Part shown: one piece after another, positions 59,620-64,000 of the stretch | Position numbering within the stretch: position 1 is the stretch's first letter | Layout: each line of letters opens with the position of its first letter | From: Nitrosospira lacus | Lineage (GTDB): Bacteria > Pseudomonadota > Gammaproteobacteria > Burkholderiales > Nitrosomonadaceae | Assembly (NCBI RefSeq): GCF_000355765.4 | Contig: NZ_CP021106.3 | Span: 839,137-903,136, forward strand | DNA length: 64,000 nt | Direction: 5' to 3' | Position numbers and translations under genes: made by a program | The notes under the pieces: model-generated | Seen by the model: only the letters and a program-made list of their open reading frames with translations | Databases searched by the model: none | What the model was told of the DNA's origin: nothing

Positions 59620-61707
59620 ATGCCAAATCCTCCAACCGGCGGTCAATTTATCAATCGCGAACTCGGTCAGATCGAATTTAACCGCCGAGTCCTTGCACAG
59701 GCCGACAATAAAGACAATCCCCTTCTGGAGCGGCTGAAATTTCTTTGCATCGTCAGCAGTAATCTGGATGAGTTTTTCGAGGTTCGCGTCGCCGGATTGA
59801 AGGAACAAATCACTCTGGATACGCATGGTTTCGGACCCGATGGCATGTTGCCGCTGCAGGTATTCAAGCTGGTTTCCGAACAGGCTCATTCGCTGGTGGC
59901 GCGCCAATACCAGGTATTGAATCAGGAAGTCCTGCCTGGACTTGCGAATGAGGGTATCCGCTTCCTGCGCCGCGCCGCATGGAATGACGCTCAGCGCGAG
60001 TGGATCAAGACTTTTTTCTTTCGCGAACTGATGCCGGTACTCACCCCGATAGGCCTTGATATCTCGCACCCTTTCCCGCGTGTACTCAACAAAAGCCTGA
60101 ATTTTGCAGTCGAGCTGGAAGGCAAGGATGCTTTTGGGCGCAGTTCCGGAACGGCTATCGTGCAAGCCCCGCGGGTATTGCCGCGCGTAATTCTTCTGCC
60201 GGGCGAAATCAGTACCAGCGAATATAATTTCGTGTTTCTGTCATCTATTCTGCATGCTCATGTGGGCGAATTGTTCTCCGGCATGAGTGTGCTGGGCTGC
60301 TACCAATTCCGCGCAACCCGGAATAGTGACTTGTTCGTGGACGAAGAGGAGGTTAAAAACCTGCGTGTCGCCCTACAGGGAGAGTTGCCTCAGCGCCATT
60401 TCGGCAACGCGGTACGGCTGGAAGTGGCGGACAATTGCCCACAACACATGGCGGATTTTTTGCTGGAGCAACTTGGCCTTTCCCGCGATGACTTCTATCA
60501 AGTGGAAGGGCCGGTGAATCTGGTGCGGTTGATGCAGGTTCCGGATCGTATTGAACGTCCCAATCTGAAATACCCGCCATTCATTCCCGGTCTCCCGCTC
60601 ACGCTGCAAAAGAAAAAAGCCGTCGACATTTTTCAGATAATTCGCAAGAATGATGTTCTCCTGCATCATCCTTATCAATCGTTCCAGCCGGTGATTCACT
60701 TCATTCAGCAGGCGTCGACGGACCCCGACGTGGTGGCAATCAAACAGACCGTATACCGCACGGGAACGGATTCGCTGGTGATGACCGCGCTTATCGCCGC
60801 GGCGAGCAGCGGTAAAGAAGTCACGGTAGTGGTGGAATTGCTGGCGCGCTTCGACGAGGAGGCCAACATAAACTGGGCCAGCCGTCTGGAGGAGGTCGGT
60901 GCGCATGTGGTATATGGCGTGGTGGGGCACAAAACCCACGCCAAAATGGCGATGGTGGTACGGCGAGAAGATGGCAAACTGCGGCGTTACGTGCATGTGA
61001 GTACGGGTAATTATCATCCCAGTACCGCCCGCTTCTATACCGACTTCGGCTTGTTTACCTGCAACGAAGAAGTCTGCGCCGATGTGAATGAAGTCTTCAT
61101 GCAACTTACCGGCCTCGGCAAGGCGGGAAAATTAAAACATCTATGGCAATCTCCATTCAGCTTTCATAGCCAGATGTTGATCGCTATCGATAAAGAGGCG
61201 CAGAATGCCAGAGCGGGGAAGCCCGCGCGTATCATAGCCAAAATGAATGCATTACTTGAGCCGGAAATTATTAAAGCGCTCTATGCCGCTTCAGCGGCCG
61301 GGGTAAAAATCGATCTCATTGTTCGCGGCGTGTGCGCCTTGCGTCCCGGCATCACGGGACTATCGGAGAACATCCGGGTGCGTTCCATAATTGGACGCTT
61401 TCTTGAGCACACCCGGATTTTCTATTTTCGTAGTGGCGGCGCCCACGCTATGTATCTCTCCAGCGCCGACTGGATGGATCGAAATTTTTTTCGCCGCATT
61501 GAAATATGTTTTCCCGTTCTGGACACCAGACTGAAAAAGCGTGTGCTTGTCGAGGGTTTGAATACCTACCTCAGGGACAATACCCAGGCATGGGAAATGG
61601 ATAGCAACGGAAATTATCGTCTCAGATCCGCCCGTGCCAGCAAAAAATTCTGCGCTCAAGAAACACTGCTTGCGGAGCTTGCGGTCGCGAGACAGCCTGA
61701 GATATAG
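59620..61707 (+). CDS. ppk1: Polyphosphate kinase 1
   Basis: A 695-residue PPK1, which reversibly polymerises ATP gamma-phosphate into polyphosphate. The N-terminal part INRELGQIEFNRRVLAQADN and FLCIVSSNLDEFFEVRVAGL is diagnostic. The catalytic histidine region GVVGHKTHAKMAMVVRRED, then HVSTGNYHPSTARFYTDFGL and YFRSGGAHAMYLSSADWMDR, show both phospholipase D-like halves. The ATG at 59620 (MPNPPTGGQF) is taken; a TTG 30 bases upstream would also be in frame. Confidence 0.95.
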   Translation: MPNPPTGGQFINRELGQIEFNRRVLAQADNKDNPLLERLKFLCIVSSNLDEFFEVRVAGLKEQITLDTHGFGPDGMLPLQVFKLVSEQAHSLVARQYQVLNQEVLPGLANEGIRFLRRAAWNDAQREWIKTFFFRELMPVLTPIGLDISHPFPRVLNKSLNFAVELEGKDAFGRSSGTAIVQAPRVLPRVILLPGEISTSEYNFVFLSSILHAHVGELFSGMSVLGCYQFRATRNSDLFVDEEEVKNLRVALQGELPQRHFGNAVRLEVADNCPQHMADFLLEQLGLSRDDFYQVEGPVNLVRLMQVPDRIERPNLKYPPFIPGLPLTLQKKKAVDIFQIIRKNDVLLHHPYQSFQPVIHFIQQASTDPDVVAIKQTVYRTGTDSLVMTALIAAASSGKEVTVVVELLARFDEEANINWASRLEEVGAHVVYGVVGHKTHAKMAMVVRREDGKLRRYVHVSTGNYHPSTARFYTDFGLFTCNEEVCADVNEVFMQLTGLGKAGKLKHLWQSPFSFHSQMLIAIDKEAQNARAGKPARIIAKMNALLEPEIIKALYAASAAGVKIDLIVRGVCALRPGITGLSENIRVRSIIGRFLEHTRIFYFRSGGAHAMYLSSADWMDRNFFRRIEICFPVLDTRLKKRVLVEGLNTYLRDNTQAWEMDSNGNYRLRSARASKKFCAQETLLAELAVARQPEI

Positions 61708-61733
61708 CAGCGGAGTTTGTGACAGCCAAAATA

Positions 61734-63284
61734 ATGTCCACCGAGATCGAACTCAAATTGCGCTTGCCACCGGATGCTGTCGCCCGATTGCAGCATAATC
61801 CATTGCTGAAATCGTTAAGTATTTCGAATTCCGTCAGGCAAAAGCTTTACAGTGTCTACTATGACACGCCTGATTTTGATCTCAGGCGTAATGGCGTTGC
61901 ATTGCGGTTGCGCCATGAGGGCAAACGGTGGATACAGTCCATCAAAGGTGGAGGTAGTGCCGCGGCGGGGCTGCATCAGCGTAACGAGTGGGAGGCGCCT
62001 GTGCTGAAAGCACAGCCCGATTTTACCAAGATCTCCGATCCCTCGCTCATTAGACTATTCAGCACTACCAGTCTGCGCGAGCAACTGCGGCCGTTGTTTA
62101 CTACCGTCATCAACCGCAGCACTCGCACACTGTGTCTGGCTGATGGAAGCGAAGCGGAGTTTTGTCTCGATCGGGGAAAAATTATTGCGGGTGATGCCAG
62201 TGTTCCAATTTGCGAAATTGAACTGGAATTGAAATCGGGCAGTCCGTTGCCATTATTTCAGCTTGCGCGGGATCTACTGCACAATATTCCCGTCAGGCTG
62301 GAAAGTGTCAGTAAGGCAGAGCGTGGTTATGTGCTTGTTTCCGGCTCCAGATCTCCACCGTCCAAAGCCCAGTTGGTCCAGCTTGCACCTGAAATGAGTG
62401 TCAGTGAAGCGTTCAAAACGATAACATGGAATTGCCTCAGCCATTTGCATGACAACGAGGCCGGCATGCTGGAAGGATGCGACATCGAATATCTGCATCA
62501 GATGCGGGTTGCTTTGCGCAGGCAACGTTCCGCCTTGAGTATTTTTTCCAAGGTATTTTCCAAGGCTGCTTTTACTCAGATAGCACAGGAGTTGAAGTGG
62601 CTGACCGGGCAATTTGGTCCGGCGCGGGATTGGGATGTATTCGTCACGGAAACGCTGGCCATGGTTTACCCCGCTTTCTCCGCCCACCAGGGTATGCTGG
62701 CACTACGGGAAAAGTGTGAGCAAATGCGCCGCCATCACAATAAAGTTGCACGCAACGCTGTGGAATCCGGGCATTATACGGAGTTAATATTGAATCTGGG
62801 CGCTTGGCTATACGCGGAACCCTGGCTTGCTCAACCAGGTTTGCCGGTATCAGATGATTTGCCTGGAACGGGATCTGACGTGACGGTGAAAGAATTTTCC
62901 GGAACGTTGCTGGCGCATCGCCATCGTCAACTGAAAAGATACGGCAGGAAACTGGGGAGTCTCAGTGCGCCGGAATTACACGCTCTGCGCATCATCGCCA
63001 AGAAACAACGCTACGCTGCGGAGTTCTTTGCCGGGTTCTATCCGCATAAGGAGACGAAACGTTACATTCAGTCTTTATCCATGCTTCAAGATATTCTGGG
63101 CGTGATGAATGACACCGCCATTGCTGAACGCCTGCTGAGCGAACTCCCGATCGCCAAAGATGAAAGCGATGAGCATGAAGCCGTTGGCATCATCCGGGGT
63201 TGGGGTATGAACCTGGCGCTGGTTAAAAAACTGGAACTGAATAAGGCCTGGAAGCACTTCAATAGAAATGATTCATTCTGGTAA
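61734..63284 (+). CDS. CYTH-CHAD domain protein
   Basis: A 516-residue protein. The N-terminal CYTH domain (about 1-200) begins with the EIELKLRLP metal/substrate motif and includes YYDTPDFDLRRNGVALRLRH. The C-terminal CHAD domain (about 225-505) is helical and His-rich: EYLHQMRVALRRQRSALSIF, FGPARDWDVFVTETL and LRIIAKKQRYAAEFFAGFY. CYTH enzymes act on triphosphates; CHAD domains bind polyphosphate granules. Direct neighbourhood of ppk1 (27 bases) supports a role in polyphosphate metabolism. An in-frame GTG at 61719 is the alternative start. Confidence 0.92.
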   Translation: MSTEIELKLRLPPDAVARLQHNPLLKSLSISNSVRQKLYSVYYDTPDFDLRRNGVALRLRHEGKRWIQSIKGGGSAAAGLHQRNEWEAPVLKAQPDFTKISDPSLIRLFSTTSLREQLRPLFTTVINRSTRTLCLADGSEAEFCLDRGKIIAGDASVPICEIELELKSGSPLPLFQLARDLLHNIPVRLESVSKAERGYVLVSGSRSPPSKAQLVQLAPEMSVSEAFKTITWNCLSHLHDNEAGMLEGCDIEYLHQMRVALRRQRSALSIFSKVFSKAAFTQIAQELKWLTGQFGPARDWDVFVTETLAMVYPAFSAHQGMLALREKCEQMRRHHNKVARNAVESGHYTELILNLGAWLYAEPWLAQPGLPVSDDLPGTGSDVTVKEFSGTLLAHRHRQLKRYGRKLGSLSAPELHALRIIAKKQRYAAEFFAGFYPHKETKRYIQSLSMLQDILGVMNDTAIAERLLSELPIAKDESDEHEAVGIIRGWGMNLALVKKLELNKAWKHFNRNDSFW

Positions 63285-63368
63285 AGGCTTTACCAGAGGC
63301 TACTTGGGCCGTGCACACGATCAATAAAACATATGCGCCTTGACGCTGGCCTTGTATCGCGCGCAAGC

Positions 63369-63400
63369 AAAAAGGCGGTCAATGCTGACCGCCTTTTTGT
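63369..63400. terminator. Bidirectional Rho-independent terminator
   Basis: Stem AAAAAGGCGGTC / GACCGCCTTTTT around AATGCT. It lies between the convergent CYTH-CHAD and aldolase genes and can serve both. Confidence 0.93.
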
Positions 63401-63469
63401 ATATCCGGGTTCCTATCATCCTTCATGATCCGGAAGGGAGATATCACCTGGATCCGTCATTCACTTTAT

Positions 63470-64000
63470 TTATTTTATAACGGCTTTCAACTCACCCTTG
63501 GCATATTTGTTTGCCATGTTGTCCAGCATGACCGGTTTGATCTTGTCGGCCTGGCCGGCGCAGCCAAATGCTTCGAAGCGTGCCTTGCAAATATCCTTCG
63601 CCGCGGCGGTTGCATCCTTGAGGAATTTGCGCGGATCGAACTCGCTCTTGTTTTTGGCAAGATGGCGGCGGATCGCACCCGTCATGGCGAGGCGGATGTC
63701 GGTATCGATATTGATCTTGCGCACACCATGCTTAATGCCTTCCTGGATTTCCTCCACCGGCACGCCATAGGTTTCCTTCATCTCTCCACCATATTCGCGG
63801 ATGATGTCGAGCCACTCCTGCGGCACGGAACTGGAGCCGTGCATCACCAGATGCGTATTGGGAATACGCTGATGAATTTCCTTAACGCGCTCGATTGCAA
63901 GAATGTCGCCCGTCGGTTTGCGCGTGAATTTGTACGCGCCATGAGAAGTCCCGATGGCGATGGCCAGCGCATCCACGCCTGTTTGTTTGACGAAATCGGC
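63470..64000 (-). CDS. fba: Class II fructose-bisphosphate aldolase, 3' part
   Basis: The C-terminal 176 codons of a zinc-dependent aldolase that splits or forms fructose-1,6-bisphosphate (Calvin cycle and gluconeogenesis in an autotroph). The frame is open to base 64000, so the start is outside the window. Visible: [60 protein letters not shown] and [20 protein letters not shown]. The HGSSS and NIDTD motifs bind phosphate and substrate. Close to the CbbA type of betaproteobacteria. Confidence 0.95.
   Translation of the reverse strand, partial: ADFVKQTGVDALAIAIGTSHGAYKFTRKPTGDILAIERVKEIHQRIPNTHLVMHGSSSVPQEWLDIIREYGGEMKETYGVPVEEIQEGIKHGVRKINIDTDIRLAMTGAIRRHLAKNKSEFDPRKFLKDATAAAKDICKARFEAFGCAGQADKIKPVMLDNMANKYAKGELKAVIK

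Overview
The window looks like chromosomal DNA of a betaproteobacterial ammonia oxidiser, most likely Nitrosospira or a close relative in Nitrosomonadaceae. The main pointers are a Rhesus-type (Rh50-like) ammonia channel instead of a classical AmtB, a small cytochrome c of the nitrifier c-552 type, PEP-CTERM/exosortase-associated genes, and betaproteobacterial housekeeping genes. The genus is inferred from gene content, not from any alignment. No tRNA, rRNA or CRISPR array was recognised.

Layout. 1-1104 is the 3' end of gatB. 1105-6100 is an accessory patch: a small orphan gene, an integron-type attC site beside a frameshifted DUF1349 relic, two Sel1-repeat proteins separated by an IS3-family relic, and a frameshifted PEP-CTERM gene. 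6101-38143 is mostly core metabolism and maintenance: Nudix hydrolase, sterol desaturase, pteridine-reductase-like SDR, MidA-like methyltransferase, CBS protein, GDT1-family transporter, glcF, coq7, OsmC, YdcF, cytochrome c, YyaL-like protein, ilvD, lgt, several small proteins, recQ, pyrC, an FAD oxidoreductase and folD. It continues with aceE-aceF followed by nadD-rsfS-rlmH-maf-rng, a common proteobacterial order. An Rh50-like channel gene lies convergent to rng.

The most interesting part is 39.7-54.3 kb. Two N-acyl-amino-acid-synthase-like (FeeM/exosortase-associated) acyltransferases flank a LolA-like periplasmic protein, a DUF1302-type outer-membrane barrel, an E1-like (ThiF) adenylyltransferase abutting a nitroreductase-like protein, a hexapeptide acyltransferase with a GT1-type glycosyltransferase, a tandem pair of FtsX-type ABC permeases with an ATPase, and a PEP-CTERM protein behind an excellent sigma-54 promoter. 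I infer an envelope pathway that makes, decorates and exports an N-acyl-amino-acid-derived (possibly glycosylated) lipid. The individual families are recognisable; the pathway is a hypothesis.

The cluster is bordered on the right by mobile-DNA debris: group II intron-like fragments just after the PEP-CTERM terminator, and an IS5-like relic with a GGATCT repeat. From 55.3 kb to the end the window returns to housekeeping genes: an inositol-phosphatase-family enzyme with a thioredoxin-like protein, rsmE, argA, yggX, ppk1, a CYTH-CHAD protein, and the 3' part of a class II fructose-bisphosphate aldolase gene running off the right edge.
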